DNA of 64,000 bases from Rhizomonospora bruguierae (GTDB lineage Bacteria > Actinomycetota > Actinomycetes > Mycobacteriales > Micromonosporaceae), in the NCBI RefSeq assembly GCF_018397995.1, contig NZ_BBQH01000022.1, positions 56,480 through 120,479 of the forward strand, given 5' to 3'. Numbering within the stretch: the stretch's first letter is position 1; each line of letters opens with the position of its first letter. The position numbers and the translations under genes are program-made. This document shows, piece by piece, positions 31,995 through 45,941 of this stretch. The notes under the pieces were generated by a model. The model was given only the letters and a program-made list of their open reading frames with translations, had not been told where the DNA came from and ran no database searches.

Positions 31995-32140
31995 CGCCGT
32001 AGGCCAGACGGCCCCGGGCGGCGCTGGGTTCCCGCCCAGCGCCCGGTCGCCATCGCGGTGGCGAGCGCACCCGGCGACATACCACCCCCGCGACCAGCCA
32101 TCCCGGCCAGACAGCACGATCCGGGAGGAAAGAGGGCGAC

Positions 32141-32536
32141 ATGGCCGACCGCAAGCGGCGCGGCAGTGACCCCGCCGACGAGAACTTCGACGACGAGGTG
32201 CTCGACGACGCTGTCGATGAAGATGTCGAGGACGACGAGCCGGTTTCCCGCGGCGGCACGGCGACCAAGTCCCGCGCCAAGGAGCTGGCCGAGCCCGCCG
32301 ACGAGAAGGCCCGCACGAAGAAGGACACGACCCGGGTCGGCCTGTTCGGGCGGATCGGGCGGTTCTTCCGCGAGGTGGTCGCCGAGCTGCGTAAGGTCAT
32401 TTGGCCGAGCCGCAAGGACCTGCTGACCTATGCGTCGGTGGTCATCGTCTTCATCGCGGTCATGATGACGCTGGTTGCGGTGCTGGACCTCGTGTTCGCC
32501 AAGGGCGTGCTGTTCGTCTTCGGCAACCCGAAGTGA
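32141..32536 (+). CDS. secE: preprotein translocase subunit SecE
   Basis: 131-aa membrane subunit of SecYEG. The conserved C-terminal half FFREVVAELRKVIWPSRKDL and one helix VVIVFIAVMMTLVAVLDLVF are plain. The first ~65 residues are an acidic extension (DDEVLDDAVDEDVEDDE) often seen in actinobacteria. Co-transcribed with nusG. Confidence 0.96.
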   Translation: MADRKRRGSDPADENFDDEVLDDAVDEDVEDDEPVSRGGTATKSRAKELAEPADEKARTKKDTTRVGLFGRIGRFFREVVAELRKVIWPSRKDLLTYASVVIVFIAVMMTLVAVLDLVFAKGVLFVFGNPK

Positions 32537-32583
32537 TCCGGCGGGCCTCGAACCCGCCGAGAGTGTGATGGAAGTGAGCGAGC

Positions 32584-33315
32584 GTGCCTGAGTACGACGA
32601 GACCGTGGCCGAGCAGTCGTCGGTGGCGACGGCGGCCGACGACGAGTCGGCAGCGGCCGCCGAGCAGACCGCCGAGGCCACCCGGCCGGCCGAGCCCGCG
32701 GCGCCCGCCGCCGAGGACGAGGAGTTCGACCCGGTCACCGAGCTGCGGCAGAAGCTGCGCTACGCGCCAGGCGACTGGTTCGTGGTGCACTCGTACGCCG
32801 GCTACGAGAACAAGGTCAAGACCAACCTGGAGAGCCGGATCACCAGCCTCGACATGGAGGACTTCATCTACCAGGTCGAGGTGCCGACCCGGGAAGAGGT
32901 CGAGGTCAAGAACGGCAAGCGGCTTCAGGTCCAGAACAAGGTCTTCCCGGGCTACATCCTCGTGCGCATGGAGCTGACCCCCGAGTCGTACTCCTGCGTG
33001 CGCAACACCCCGGGCGTGACCGGCTTCGTGGGCGCCACCGACCGGGCCGACCGCCCGGCACCGCTGAGCCTCGACGAGGTGCTCAAGTGGCTGGCCCCGG
33101 CCGCCGAGGCCGAGACCAAGAAGGCCAAGCCCGAGGTCAAGGTGCTCGACTTCGAGGTCGGCGACTCGGTCACCGTCACCGACGGGGCGTTCGCGTCGCT
33201 GCCGGCCACGATCTCGGAGATCAACGCCGATCAGCAGAAGCTCAAGGTGCTGGTCTCGATCTTCGGTCGGGAGACGCCCGTCGAGCTGAACTTCAACCAG
33301 GTCGCCAAGATCTGA
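32584..33315 (+). CDS. nusG: transcription termination/antitermination protein NusG
   Basis: 243-aa NusG. A ~55-residue Ala/Glu-rich extension precedes the NGN domain ([42 protein letters not shown]) and the KOW domain is at the end ([34 protein letters not shown]). Couples RNA polymerase to the ribosome and Rho. GTG 32584, 47 bp after secE. Confidence 0.97.
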   Translation: MPEYDETVAEQSSVATAADDESAAAAEQTAEATRPAEPAAPAAEDEEFDPVTELRQKLRYAPGDWFVVHSYAGYENKVKTNLESRITSLDMEDFIYQVEVPTREEVEVKNGKRLQVQNKVFPGYILVRMELTPESYSCVRNTPGVTGFVGATDRADRPAPLSLDEVLKWLAPAAEAETKKAKPEVKVLDFEVGDSVTVTDGAFASLPATISEINADQQKLKVLVSIFGRETPVELNFNQVAKI

Positions 33316-33447
33316 ACCGGCGCTGAGCCCGAGGCTGGCGGGGCACCCGCCCGCCGCCTCAGGTACCCTTGACCGTCGGCCCGCGGCCGCGCTTGACCGT
33401 GCGCGCCCGCCGGCAACCCTCGATTCATCGATCGCCCAGGAAGAGAC

Positions 33448-33879
33448 ATGCCTCCGAAGAAGAAGCTGGTGAAGACGTTCACGCTCCAGCTGCCGGCGGG
33501 CCAGGCCACCCCGGCGCCGCCGGTCGGCCCCGCGCTCGGCCAGCACGGCGTGAACATCATGGAGTTCTGCAAGTCGTACAACAGCCAGACCGAGTCGCAG
33601 CGCGGTGACATCGTGCCGGCCGAGATCAGCGTGTACGAGGACCGGACCTTCACCTTCGTGCTGAAGACGCCGCCCGCCGCCCGGCTGCTGATCAAGGCCG
33701 CCGGCGTGCAGAAGGGCTCCGGCGTCCCGCACACCGAGAAGGTCGGCTCGGTCACCCGCGCCCAGTTGCGTGAGATCGCCGAGAAGAAGATGGCCGACCT
33801 GAACGCCAACGACCTGGATCACGCGGAGAAGATCATCGCCGGCACCGCCCGGTCGATGGGCATCGCCGTCAAGGACTGA
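33448..33879 (+). CDS. rplK: 50S ribosomal protein L11
   Basis: 143-aa L11; [40 protein letters not shown] and SMGIAVKD match the family. Forms the GTPase-associated centre with 23S rRNA, and is a thiostrepton-region protein. Followed after 67 bp by rplA in the L11 operon. Confidence 0.98.
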   Translation: MPPKKKLVKTFTLQLPAGQATPAPPVGPALGQHGVNIMEFCKSYNSQTESQRGDIVPAEISVYEDRTFTFVLKTPPAARLLIKAAGVQKGSGVPHTEKVGSVTRAQLREIAEKKMADLNANDLDHAEKIIAGTARSMGIAVKD

Positions 33880-33946
33880 CCCGCCCGGGTCTTCGTGGGA
33901 GGGCGCCGGCCCGGCGCCCGCCAGATACCACAGGAGAGAAGCAACC

Positions 33947-34663
33947 ATGCCGCACAGCAAGGCTTACCGGAAGGCGGCGGAGGCGATCGACCGCAGCCGC
34001 CTGTACCCGCCCGCGGAGGCGATCAAGCTCGCCAAGGAGGGTTCGGCGGTCAAGTTCGACGCCACGGTCGAGGTCGCGATGCGCCTCGGCGTCGACCCCC
34101 GCAAGGCGGACCAGATGGTCCGCGGCACCGTCAACCTCCCGCACGGCACCGGCAAGACCGCCCGAGTGATCGTCTTCGCGACCGGCACCAAGGCCGACGA
34201 GGCGCGCGCCGTCGGCGCGGACGAGGTGGGCTCGGACGACCTGGTCGCCCGCATCCAGGAGGGCTGGCTGGACTTCGACGCGGCGATCGCCACGCCGGAC
34301 CAGATGGCCAAGATCGGTCGGATCGCGCGGATCCTGGGCCCGCGCGGCCTGATGCCGAACCCGAAGACCGGCACGGTGACCATGGACGTCACCAAGGCGG
34401 TCGCGGACATCAAGGGCGGCAAGATCACCTTCCGGGTGGACAAGCACTCGAACCTGCACCTGATCATCGGCAAGGCGTCGTTCAGCGCCAACCAGCTGAT
34501 CGACAACTACGCCGCGGTGCTGGACGAGGTGCTGCGCGCCAAGCCGTCCGCGGCCAAGGGCAAGTACCTGAAGAAGATCACCGTCACCACGACCATGGGC
34601 CCCGGCGTGCCGGTCGACCCGAACCTGGTGAAGAACCTCCAGGAGGTCACCGCGGAGGCGTGA
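33947..34663 (+). CDS. rplA: 50S ribosomal protein L1
   Basis: 238-aa L1 of the ribosomal L1 stalk; [36 protein letters not shown] and [20 protein letters not shown] are diagnostic. L1 commonly represses its own operon by binding mRNA. A strong terminator follows. Confidence 0.98.
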   Translation: MPHSKAYRKAAEAIDRSRLYPPAEAIKLAKEGSAVKFDATVEVAMRLGVDPRKADQMVRGTVNLPHGTGKTARVIVFATGTKADEARAVGADEVGSDDLVARIQEGWLDFDAAIATPDQMAKIGRIARILGPRGLMPNPKTGTVTMDVTKAVADIKGGKITFRVDKHSNLHLIIGKASFSANQLIDNYAAVLDEVLRAKPSAAKGKYLKKITVTTTMGPGVPVDPNLVKNLQEVTAEA

Positions 34664-34676
34664 CCCCCACGCTGGG

Positions 34677-34711
34677 AAAGGGCGCTCCGGCTGGTGGCCG
34701 GGGCGCCCTTT
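34677..34711 (+). terminator. terminator of the rplKA operon
   Basis: AAAGGGCGCTCCGGC (34677–34691) pairs with GCCGGGGCGCCCTTT (34697–34711) with one T–G wobble, loop of five, then TTCG. Separates rplA from the inserted ABC transporter genes. Confidence 0.85.
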
Positions 34712-34739
34712 TCGCGTCCGATGTGGCACGCTCGGGCGC

Positions 34740-35456
34740 GTGCTGCGATTGGATGACGTCTGGCTGCGGTACGGCCGGGGCGGCGGCTGGGTGCTGCGCG
34801 GTGTCACGGCGGCACTGGCCCCCGGCGAGGTGGCCGTGGTGCTGGGGCTCAACGGCGTCGGCAAGTCCACCCTGCTCCAGGTGGTCGCCGGGGTGCTGCG
34901 GCCCAGCCGCGGCGCCGTGCGCGAGCGACCCGCGGTCGTCGGGTGGGTACCCGAGCGGTTCCCGGCGGACCAGCCGTTCACCGTGGACCAGTACCTGGGT
35001 CACATCGCCGCGGCCCGCGGCGAACCCCGCTCCGCCGCAGCACAGTGGACCGAGCGGCTCGGCATCGCCGGGTATCGGGGGGTGCGGCTGCCGGACCTGT
35101 CCAAGGGCACCGCCCAGAAGGTGGGCCTCGCCCAGGCCCTGATCCGCCGCCCCGGCCTGCTCATCCTCGACGAGCCGTGGGAGGGGCTGGACGCGGCCAC
35201 CCGCGACATCGTCCCGGAGCTGGTCGCGGAGGTGGCCGGCGCGGGCGGGGCGGTGCTGATCAGCGACCATCGCGGCGAGACGGCCCGGCTGCCCGGCGCC
35301 GCCCAGTGGAGCGTCCAGGATGGTCACCTGACCGTCGGGGGGTCCGCCGAGGCACCCTGGGTCATCGAGATCTCCGTGGGCGCCGGGGATGCCGTCGAGG
35401 CCGCCGCCCGCCTGCGCGCCGAGGGGCACACCGTCCTGCGGGTGGGGCCCCGATGA
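34740..35456 (+). CDS. ABC transporter ATP-binding protein
   Basis: 238-aa ATPase. Walker A LNGVGKST (~36–43), Q-loop region near WVPERFPADQ, signature LSKGTAQKVG (LSKGT instead of LSGGQ), Walker B LLILDEPWEGLD, H-loop SDHRGE. Overlaps the permease gene by ATGA. It resembles ATPases of export-type systems with a separate multi-helix permease. GTG 34740. Substrate unknown. Confidence 0.9.
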   Translation: MLRLDDVWLRYGRGGGWVLRGVTAALAPGEVAVVLGLNGVGKSTLLQVVAGVLRPSRGAVRERPAVVGWVPERFPADQPFTVDQYLGHIAAARGEPRSAAAQWTERLGIAGYRGVRLPDLSKGTAQKVGLAQALIRRPGLLILDEPWEGLDAATRDIVPELVAEVAGAGGAVLISDHRGETARLPGAAQWSVQDGHLTVGGSAEAPWVIEISVGAGDAVEAAARLRAEGHTVLRVGPR

Positions 35457-36127
35457 GCGCGCTGGTCCGGATGCGGGTGGCCGGCTTCGCCCGTACCGGG
35501 CGGTCGCTGGCGCCGCTGCTGGCCGGCCTGGTGGTCATCGGCATCCTGTACGGCGGCGGCCAGGCCCGGCCGGCGGAGGCGTACGGCGTCTCGGCGGTGG
35601 TGCTGTTCCCGGTGCTCGCCTGGCAGACCAAGCTGCTGTTGGACACCGAGCCGGACGTCCAGCGCCACCTGGCCCGGGTCATCGACCGGCGGGAGTGGCT
35701 GGCGGGCCTGGCGGCGGCCGCCCTGGCCGGCCTGGTGCCGGTCGCGCTCGCCCTGGTGCTGCCCTGGCTGATCGGCGGCGTCAAGCTGGGTCAGGGCGAC
35801 TCGCTGCCCGGGGCCCTGGCCGTCGGGCTGTGGACGCACGGCCTCGCCCTGCCAGCGGCGGTGGCCCTCGGGGCCCTGGCCAGCCGCGCGGTGACCCGCA
35901 GCGCCGGCTACGGGGTGGCGGTCCTGGTCAGCGGCATGACCTGGGCGCTGGTCCTCGGCCTGAAATCGTCGCCGGCCCCGTGGCTGGCACCGCCCGTCAT
36001 GCCGGTCGCCCGCGCGGTCACGGGTGCGGTTCAGGGCGGTCAGGTGGCGGTCCTCTCGGTGTGGGGAGCCGGGTGGGCGGTGGCCGGGCTCGCCTGCTAC
36101 GCCTACCTTCGCCGAACCCGTCCCTGA
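35453..36127 (+). CDS. ABC transporter membrane protein
   Basis: 224-aa integral membrane protein with about six helices (LAPLLAGLVVIGILYGG; AAALAGLVPVALALVLPWLI; LALPAAVALGALAS; GVAVLVSGMTWALVLGL; VAVLSVWGAGWAVAGLA). Partner of the preceding ATPase. Sits between rplA and rplJ, a spot that carries different inserted genes in other actinobacteria. Substrate unknown. Confidence 0.8.
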   Translation: MSALVRMRVAGFARTGRSLAPLLAGLVVIGILYGGGQARPAEAYGVSAVVLFPVLAWQTKLLLDTEPDVQRHLARVIDRREWLAGLAAAALAGLVPVALALVLPWLIGGVKLGQGDSLPGALAVGLWTHGLALPAAVALGALASRAVTRSAGYGVAVLVSGMTWALVLGLKSSPAPWLAPPVMPVARAVTGAVQGGQVAVLSVWGAGWAVAGLACYAYLRRTRP

Positions 36128-36199
36128 GCCACCTTTGAAGCGGCCCATCCGGGAGGGGGCGTTTTGGAGCGGGGCGGGCGGCACGCTACGCTTACCCGG

Positions 36200-36395
36200 T
36201 TGTTCCACCCAGAGACCGCTGGTCACCGTGCGTAAGCACGGTCGAAGGTGTCCCGTGTCGAGCGGGCGGCCCGCGCAGGGGAGAACGGTAGCGATCCGGC
36301 ACGTCCGCGTGCCTGTCCCGCCCCGTGCGCCCCGCGCCGGGGCGTTTCTCGTTCTGCCGGGCCTTCGAGCGGCCAGCGACACCAGATCGAGGAAG
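36200..36395 (+). ncRNA. ribosomal protein L10 leader
   Basis: The 275-bp gap before rplJ contains GAGACCGCTGGTCACCGTGCG (about 36211–36231) and AAGGTGTCCCG, which fit the L10 leader consensus, the L10(L12)4 binding site that lets the protein repress rplJL. A hairpin with T-rich tail lies downstream (separate entry). Exact limits are approximate. Confidence 0.7.
36329..36350 (+). terminator. possible attenuator in the rplJ leader
   Basis: CGCCCC (36329–36334) pairs with GGGGCG (36340–36345) and is followed by TTTCT, about 55 bp before the rplJ start. It may stop transcription when the leader is bound by L10. Confidence 0.45.
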
Positions 36396-36402
36396 GAGGG
36401 AC

Positions 36403-36948
36403 ATGGCGGACAAGCCGGTCCGGGCCGACAAGGCTACCGCGGTCGCGGAGCTGACGGAGCGGTTCCGTAACTCGCCGGCCACCGTGCTGACCGAGTACCG
36501 CGGGCTGACGGTCACTCAGATCACGCAGTTGCGCCGTTCGCTCGGCCAGTCGACCACGTACGCGGTCGCGAAGAACACCCTCGCGAAGCGCGCGGCGACG
36601 GACGCGGGGATCAACGGCCTCGACGAGCTGTTCACCGGTCCTACCGCGCTGGCGTTCGTCTCGGGCGACCCGGTCGAGGCGGCCAAGGGTCTGCGCGAAT
36701 TCGCGAAGGCCCACCCGCTGCTCGTCATCAAGGGCGGCGTGTTCGAGGGCCGGGCGATCTCGGCGGCCGAGGTCACGAAGTTGGCCGACCTGGAGTCGCG
36801 CGAGGTGCTGCTGGCGAAGCTGGCGGGCGCCATGAAGGCGAACCTGAGCAAGGCGGCGGCACTGTTCCAGGCCCCGCTGTCGAAGACCGCGAGGCTGCTC
36901 GCGGCGCTCGAGGAGAAGCAGCAGGAGGGCGCGCCGGCCGCCGAGTGA
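36403..36948 (+). CDS. rplJ: 50S ribosomal protein L10
   Basis: 181-aa L10, the base of the stalk that carries L7/L12. [28 protein letters not shown] and [14 protein letters not shown] are typical. ATG 36403 has GGAAGGAGGG upstream. Probably autoregulated through the preceding leader. Confidence 0.98.
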   Translation: MADKPVRADKATAVAELTERFRNSPATVLTEYRGLTVTQITQLRRSLGQSTTYAVAKNTLAKRAATDAGINGLDELFTGPTALAFVSGDPVEAAKGLREFAKAHPLLVIKGGVFEGRAISAAEVTKLADLESREVLLAKLAGAMKANLSKAAALFQAPLSKTARLLAALEEKQQEGAPAAE

Positions 36949-36996
36949 GGCCGGGCGCCACCAGGACATCCAGTCATACGGAAGGAAGCGCCGGAC

Positions 36997-37386
36997 ATGG
37001 CGAAGATCAGCAACACGGACCTGCTCGAGGCGTTCAAGGAGATGACGCTGATCGAGCTCTCCGAGTTCGTCAAGCAGTTCGAGGAGACCTTCGACGTCAC
37101 CGCCGCCGCCCCGGTCGCGGTGGCCGCGGCCGGCCCGGCCGGCGGCGCGCCGGCCGCCGAGGCGGAGCCGGAGCAGGACGAGTTCGACGTCGTCCTGGAG
37201 GGCGACGGCGGCAAGAAGATCCAGGTCATCAAGGTCGTGCGCGAGCTGACCGGCCTGGGCCTGAAGGAGGCCAAGGACGCCGTGGAGAGCGCCCCGAAGG
37301 CCATCCTGGAGAAGGTCAACAAGGAGACCGCCGACAAGGCCAAGGCCAAGCTCGAGGCGGAGGGCGCCAAGGTCACCCTCAAGTGA
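36997..37386 (+). CDS. rplL: 50S ribosomal protein L7/L12
   Basis: 129-aa stalk protein. N-terminal dimerisation helices ([20 protein letters not shown]), an Ala/Pro/Gly hinge at ~40–60, and the C-terminal factor-binding domain [20 protein letters not shown]. Followed by a strong terminator. Confidence 0.98.
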   Translation: MAKISNTDLLEAFKEMTLIELSEFVKQFEETFDVTAAAPVAVAAAGPAGGAPAAEAEPEQDEFDVVLEGDGGKKIQVIKVVRELTGLGLKEAKDAVESAPKAILEKVNKETADKAKAKLEAEGAKVTLK

Positions 37387-37407
37387 CCTAGCCGACCCGG
37401 CACAGTG

Positions 37408-37441
37408 CGAGGGCGAACACCCGTTCGGGTGTTCGCCCTCG
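37408..37441 (+). terminator. terminator after rplL
   Basis: Perfect 16-bp stem CGAGGGCGAACACCCG (37408–37423) and CGGGTGTTCGCCCTCG (37426–37441) with a 2-base loop. Ends the rplJL unit and leaves rpoBC with its own promoters. Confidence 0.85.
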
Positions 37442-37812
37442 CCGTACGTACGGGGTCGGGCGCGGACGGTACGGGATCGGCGGCCGGGAATCCCTAATGT
37501 CCGTTATAGCGGGGTATTCGGTGCCCAATGCCCGGCGCACCCTGTCGACCCGCCCCACAACTCTTGACGCGGACCGTAGCGGCAGGCACGCTGGCATCAG
37601 CAAAGACCTTCCGCGCAGGTACCGGAGGCCATCCGGCGCCTCGGACAGCTCAGTTGCCACCTGGAGATCGGCCCGGTCATCATCGGGATCCGGCGTCGCG
37701 GGAACGCCAGCGATTCGGACGATGAGCACGTGGGTAATCTCCCGCCGAGGGCGGGCCAGGGCACCCGAACGGGTGCTTCCCGGCGCGCTCCACCGGTTCC
37801 TGCGGTGGCGGC
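37442..37812. other. rplL–rpoB intergenic region
   Basis: No gene seen. Contains a possible distal promoter (TTGACG 37564–37569, 17 bp, CACGCT 37587–37592) and a small hairpin GCACCCGAACGGGTGC (37761–37776) that echoes the rplL terminator. Long untranslated regions before rpoB are usual in actinobacteria. Confidence 0.5.
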
Positions 37813-37841
37813 TGGACAGCGGTTAGCCTCTCGGCTACACT
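37813..37841 (+). promoter_or_regulatory. rpoB promoter, TGGACA-17-TACACT
   Basis: TGGACA at 37813–37818 and TACACT at 37836–37841 with 17-bp spacing, about 120 bp before the rpoB TTG start. A good match to the housekeeping sigma factor consensus. Confidence 0.65.
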
Positions 37842-37964
37842 GCTAGTTTGCGCTGCCTCTGACTTTTTCCCTGCCCGGCTTCATCCATGTGGGTGAGCAG
37901 GTCAGGGCCCGTCAGGGTGCACGCGACACGGCCATTGCAGCACCGGTCCTCGGAAGGACGCATC

Positions 37965-40900
37965 TTGGCAGCTTCCCGCCCTGCGAAGACCAGTCGTACC
38001 TCGAGCGCTTTCGCTCCCCGCCGGATCTCCTTCGGCAGGATCACCGAACACCTTGAGGTTCCCAACCTCCTTGCCATCCAGACCGAGTCGTTCGACTGGC
38101 TCGTCGGTAACGAAGCCTGGCAGGCCCGTACCGCCGGCGAGGAGCACGCTCGTTCCGGTCTGGCGGAGATCCTCGACGAGATCAGCCCCATCGAGGACTT
38201 CTCCGGCACCATGTCCCTGTCCTTCTCCGCTCCGCGCTTCGACGAGGTCAAGGCCTCGATCGAGGAGTGCAAGGAGAAGGATCTGACCTACTGCGCCCCG
38301 CTGTTCGTGACGGCGGAGTTCACCAACAACACCACCGGCGAGATCAAGAGCCAGACGGTGTTCATGGGTGACTTCCCGATGATGACGCCCAAGGGCACCT
38401 TCATCATCAACGGCACCGAGCGCGTCGTGGTCAGCCAGCTCGTCCGGTCCCCGGGTGTGTACTTCGACAAGCAGCCCGACAAGACCTCGGACCGGGACCT
38501 GTCCAGCGTCAAGGTCATCCCGAGCCGGGGTGCCTGGCTGGAGTTCGACATCGACAAGCGCGACACGGTCGGTGTGCGGATCGACCGCAAGCGCCGGCAG
38601 GCGGTCACCGTCCTGCTCAAGGCGATCGGCTGGACCACGGAGCAGATCCGCGAGCGGTTCGGCTGGTCCGAGCTGATGATGACCACCCTGGAGAAGGACC
38701 ACATCGGCGGCCAGGACGAGGCGCTGCTGGACATCTACCGCAAGCTGCGTCCGGGTGAGCCGCCGACCAGGGAGAACGCGCAGACCCTGCTCGACAACCT
38801 GTTCTTCAACCCGAAGCGGTACGACGTCGCCAAGGTCGGCCGGTACAAGTTCAACAAGAAGCTGGAACTGGACGTCCCGATCAACACGGGTGTGCTGACC
38901 GAGGACGACATCGCGGCCACCGTCGCGTACCTGTGCAAGCTGCACACGGGCGAGGACGGCTACGAGGCCGACGACATCGACCACTTCGGCAACCGGCGCC
39001 TGCGCACCGTGGGCGAGCTCATCCAGAACCAGGTCCGGGTGGGCCTGTCCCGGATGGAGCGGGTGGTCCGCGAGCGGATGACGACCCAGGACGTCGAGGC
39101 GATCACGCCGCAGACCCTGATCAACATCCGCCCGGTGGTCGCCGCGATCAAGGAGTTCTTCGGCACCTCCCAGCTGTCCCAGTTCATGGACCAGACCAAC
39201 CCGCTGGCGGGCCTGACCCACCGGCGCCGGCTGAGCGCGCTCGGCCCGGGCGGTCTGTCCCGGGAGCGGGCCGGCTTCGAGGTCCGCGACGTGCACCCGT
39301 CCCACTACGGCCGGATGTGCCCGATCGAGACGCCGGAAGGCCCGAACATCGGCCTGATCGGCGCGCTGTCCACGTTCGGCCGGGTCAACCCGTTCGGCTT
39401 CATCGAGACGCCGTACCGGAAGGTGGTCGACGGCCGGGTCACCGACCAGATCGACTACCTGACCGCGGACGAGGAGGACCGGTTCGTCAAGGCGCAGGCG
39501 AACGCGCCGCTGCGGGCGGACGGCACCTTCGCCGAGGACCGCGTCCTGGTCCGCCGTAAGGGCGGCGAGACCGAGGACGTGTCGCCGGGGGCCGTCGACT
39601 ACATGGACGTGTCGCCGCGGCAGATGGTCTCGGTCGCGACCGCGATGATCCCGTTCCTGGAGCACGACGACGCCAACCGGGCGCTGATGGGCGCGAACAT
39701 GCAGCGTCAGGCGGTGCCGCTGGTCAAGGCGGAGGCGCCGCTGGTCGGTACCGGCATGGAGTACCGGGCCGCGGTCGACGCCGGCGACGTGGTGGTGGCC
39801 GAGGTCGGCGGTGTGGTCGAGGACCTGTGCGCGGACTACATCACGGTCCACCAGGACGACGGCCACCGCCGCACGTACCTGCTGCACAAGTTCCGCCGCT
39901 CGAACGCGGGCTCCTGCGTCAACCAGAAGCCGGTGGTCTTCGAGGGCGACCGGGTGGAGGCCGGCCAGGTCATCGCGGACGGTCCGTGCACCGACGACGG
40001 CGAGATGGCGCTCGGGCGCAACCTGCTCGTGGCCTTCATGACGTGGGAGGGGCACAACTACGAGGACGCGATCATCCTGAGCCAGCGGCTGGTCCAGGAG
40101 GACGTGCTGACCTCCATCCACATCGAGGAGCACGAGGTCGACGCCCGGGACACCAAGCTGGGCCCGGAGGAGATCACCCGCGACATCCCGAACGTCAGCG
40201 AGGAGATGCTGGCGGACCTGGACGAGCGAGGCATCATCCGGATCGGCGCCGAGGTGGTCCCCGGCGACATCCTGGTCGGCAAGGTCACCCCGAAGGGCGA
40301 GACCGAGCTGACCCCGGAGGAGCGGCTGCTGCGCGCGATCTTCGGCGAGAAGGCCCGCGAGGTGCGGGACACGTCGCTGAAGGTTCCGCACGGCGAGAGC
40401 GGCACGGTCATCGGGGTCCGCACGTTCTCCCGCGAGGACGGCGACGAGCTGTCCCCGGGCGTGAACGAGCTGGTCCGGGTGTACGTGGCCCAGAAGCGGA
40501 AGATCCAGGACGGCGACAAGCTGGCCGGCCGGCACGGTAACAAGGGCGTCATCTCCAAGATCCTTCCGGTCGAGGACATGCCGTTCCTCGAGGACGGCAC
40601 CCCGGTCGACATCGTGCTCAACCCGCTCGGCGTGCCGAGCCGGATGAACATCGGGCAGGTCCTGGAGACCCACCTCGGCTGGGTGGCCAAGACCGGCTGG
40701 CAGATCGATGGCGACGACGCCGAGTGGAAGCGGGCGCTCCAGTCCATCTCCGCCGACTCCTCGGAGCCAGACACCAACGTGGCGACGCCGGTCTTCGACG
40801 GCGCCAAGGAGGGGGAGATCCGCGGGCTGCTCGCGTCCAGCCTGCCGAACCGCGACGGCAACCAGCTGATCGGCGGCAGCGGCAAGGCGCGGCTGTTCGA

Positions 40901-41405
40901 CGGTCGCTCCGGCGAGCCGTTGCCGGACCCGATCGCGGTCGGCTACATCTACATCCTCAAGCTGAACCACCTGGTCGACGACAAGATCCACGCGCGGTCG
41001 ACCGGCCCGTACTCGATGATCACGCAGCAGCCGTTGGGTGGTAAGGCGCAGTTCGGTGGACAGCGGTTCGGCGAGATGGAGTGCTGGGCCATGCAGGCGT
41101 ACGGCGCCGCCTACGCCCTGCAGGAGCTGCTGACGATCAAGTCGGACGACGTTCTCGGTCGGGTGAAGGTCTACGAGGCCATCGTCAAGGGCGAGAACAT
41201 CCCCGAGCCGGGCATCCCGGAGTCGTTCAAGGTGCTGCTCAAGGAGCTGCAGTCGCTGTGCCTCAACGTCGAGGTGCTCTCCAGTGACGGCGTGGCCCTG
41301 GAGATGCGCGAGACCGACGACGAGGTGTTCCGGGCCGCCGAGGAGCTGGGTATCGACCTGTCCCGGCGCCCGAACGAGGGTGTGAGCAGCGTCGACGAAG
41401 TGTGA
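37965..41405 (+). CDS. rpoB: DNA-directed RNA polymerase subunit beta
   Basis: 1146-aa catalytic subunit. TTG 37965 ([11 protein letters not shown]) is chosen, with GGAAGGA six bases upstream; an ATG at 37887 would add a non-conserved leader. The rifampicin region (39162–39250: [14 protein letters not shown]…[10 protein letters not shown]) has wild-type residues equivalent to E. coli D516, H526 and S531, so the sequence predicts rifampicin sensitivity. Other family blocks ([32 protein letters not shown]) are intact. Confidence 0.98.
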   Translation: MAASRPAKTSRTSSAFAPRRISFGRITEHLEVPNLLAIQTESFDWLVGNEAWQARTAGEEHARSGLAEILDEISPIEDFSGTMSLSFSAPRFDEVKASIEECKEKDLTYCAPLFVTAEFTNNTTGEIKSQTVFMGDFPMMTPKGTFIINGTERVVVSQLVRSPGVYFDKQPDKTSDRDLSSVKVIPSRGAWLEFDIDKRDTVGVRIDRKRRQAVTVLLKAIGWTTEQIRERFGWSELMMTTLEKDHIGGQDEALLDIYRKLRPGEPPTRENAQTLLDNLFFNPKRYDVAKVGRYKFNKKLELDVPINTGVLTEDDIAATVAYLCKLHTGEDGYEADDIDHFGNRRLRTVGELIQNQVRVGLSRMERVVRERMTTQDVEAITPQTLINIRPVVAAIKEFFGTSQLSQFMDQTNPLAGLTHRRRLSALGPGGLSRERAGFEVRDVHPSHYGRMCPIETPEGPNIGLIGALSTFGRVNPFGFIETPYRKVVDGRVTDQIDYLTADEEDRFVKAQANAPLRADGTFAEDRVLVRRKGGETEDVSPGAVDYMDVSPRQMVSVATAMIPFLEHDDANRALMGANMQRQAVPLVKAEAPLVGTGMEYRAAVDAGDVVVAEVGGVVEDLCADYITVHQDDGHRRTYLLHKFRRSNAGSCVNQKPVVFEGDRVEAGQVIADGPCTDDGEMALGRNLLVAFMTWEGHNYEDAIILSQRLVQEDVLTSIHIEEHEVDARDTKLGPEEITRDIPNVSEEMLADLDERGIIRIGAEVVPGDILVGKVTPKGETELTPEERLLRAIFGEKAREVRDTSLKVPHGESGTVIGVRTFSREDGDELSPGVNELVRVYVAQKRKIQDGDKLAGRHGNKGVISKILPVEDMPFLEDGTPVDIVLNPLGVPSRMNIGQVLETHLGWVAKTGWQIDGDDAEWKRALQSISADSSEPDTNVATPVFDGAKEGEIRGLLASSLPNRDGNQLIGGSGKARLFDGRSGEPLPDPIAVGYIYILKLNHLVDDKIHARSTGPYSMITQQPLGGKAQFGGQRFGEMECWAMQAYGAAYALQELLTIKSDDVLGRVKVYEAIVKGENIPEPGIPESFKVLLKELQSLCLNVEVLSSDGVALEMRETDDEVFRAAEELGIDLSRRPNEGVSSVDEV

Positions 41406-41490
41406 CCCGGTCGGTGGGCGCGGCCCGGCCGCGCCCACCGCCACCGCCCGAAACCATCAACTGAGCCAACTCGATGTGAGGGATAACTAA

Positions 41491-45378
<3,888 letters not shown>

Positions 45379-45390
45379 CCGTTGATCGAC

Positions 45391-45422
45391 GAAAGGGTCC
45401 CGGCTCCGGCCGGGGCCCTTTC
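45391..45422 (+). terminator. terminator of rpoBC
   Basis: GAAAGGGTCCCGGC (45391–45404) pairs with GCCGGGGCCCTTTC (45409–45422), one T–G wobble, 4-base loop, then TTGTG. Confidence 0.85.
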
Positions 45423-45424
45423 TT

Positions 45425-45910
45425 GTGTCTTCTGTCGAGAGAGAACTCTCGAGAGAAAGCGAGATCATCGGTGAGACGGCCACCACCTGCTCGTTCCACC
45501 TGCGCCAGCTCGCCCGGTACGGCTTCGTGGAGGAGGCCGGTGGGGGCCGGGGTCGCAGCCGGCCCTGGCGCCGCGTCCACGAGGGGTGGCGGGCGCCGGC
45601 CCAGCCGGAGAACCCCGAGTTCACCGCGGCCTCGCAGACCCTCGACCGGATCCTGCTGGACTGGCTCACCGCCCGGGCCCGCCGGTACATCGAGGACGTG
45701 GCCGGCTACCCGGCCGAATGGCAGGAGGTCGCGGTCGGCAACCAGAACCTGTACCACCTGACCGCCGCCGAGCTCGCGGAGTTCGCTGCCGAGCAGCGGG
45801 AACTGCACCGCAGGTACCGGGAGCGCTACGACGAGCGCCAGGACGACCCGGCCAAGCGCCCGCCCGGCACGCTCCCCGTGGAGATCCTGACGATGGCGTA
45901 CCCGACCGAG
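45425..45910 (+). pseudogene. ArsR-type regulator, truncated at the 5' end
   Basis: The frame from GTG 45425 reads TCSFHLRQLARYGFVEEAGG, then DWLTARARRYIEDVAGYPAE and PVEILTMAYPTER, which is the recognition helix and C-terminal part of a common actinobacterial ArsR-like regulator. About the first 45 residues (normally LAHPLRLRLLELL-type helices) are replaced by SSVERELSRESEI. The coding sense passes into an MFS gene in another frame at ~45910, so the 3' end is also lost. An inverted repeat TCGAGAG/CTCTCGA lies at its start. Confidence 0.55.
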
Positions 45911-45941
45911 CGGCAGCAACGGCGCCGCCGGCCTGACCTTC

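Noticed and set aside
33331-33375. Terminator and promoter before rplK
   Set aside because: A GC-rich imperfect hairpin and TTGACC words are present but spacing and pairing are too poor to support a call.
39162-39250. Possible rifampicin-resistance variant of rpoB
   Set aside because: Residues equivalent to E. coli D516, H526 and S531 are wild type.
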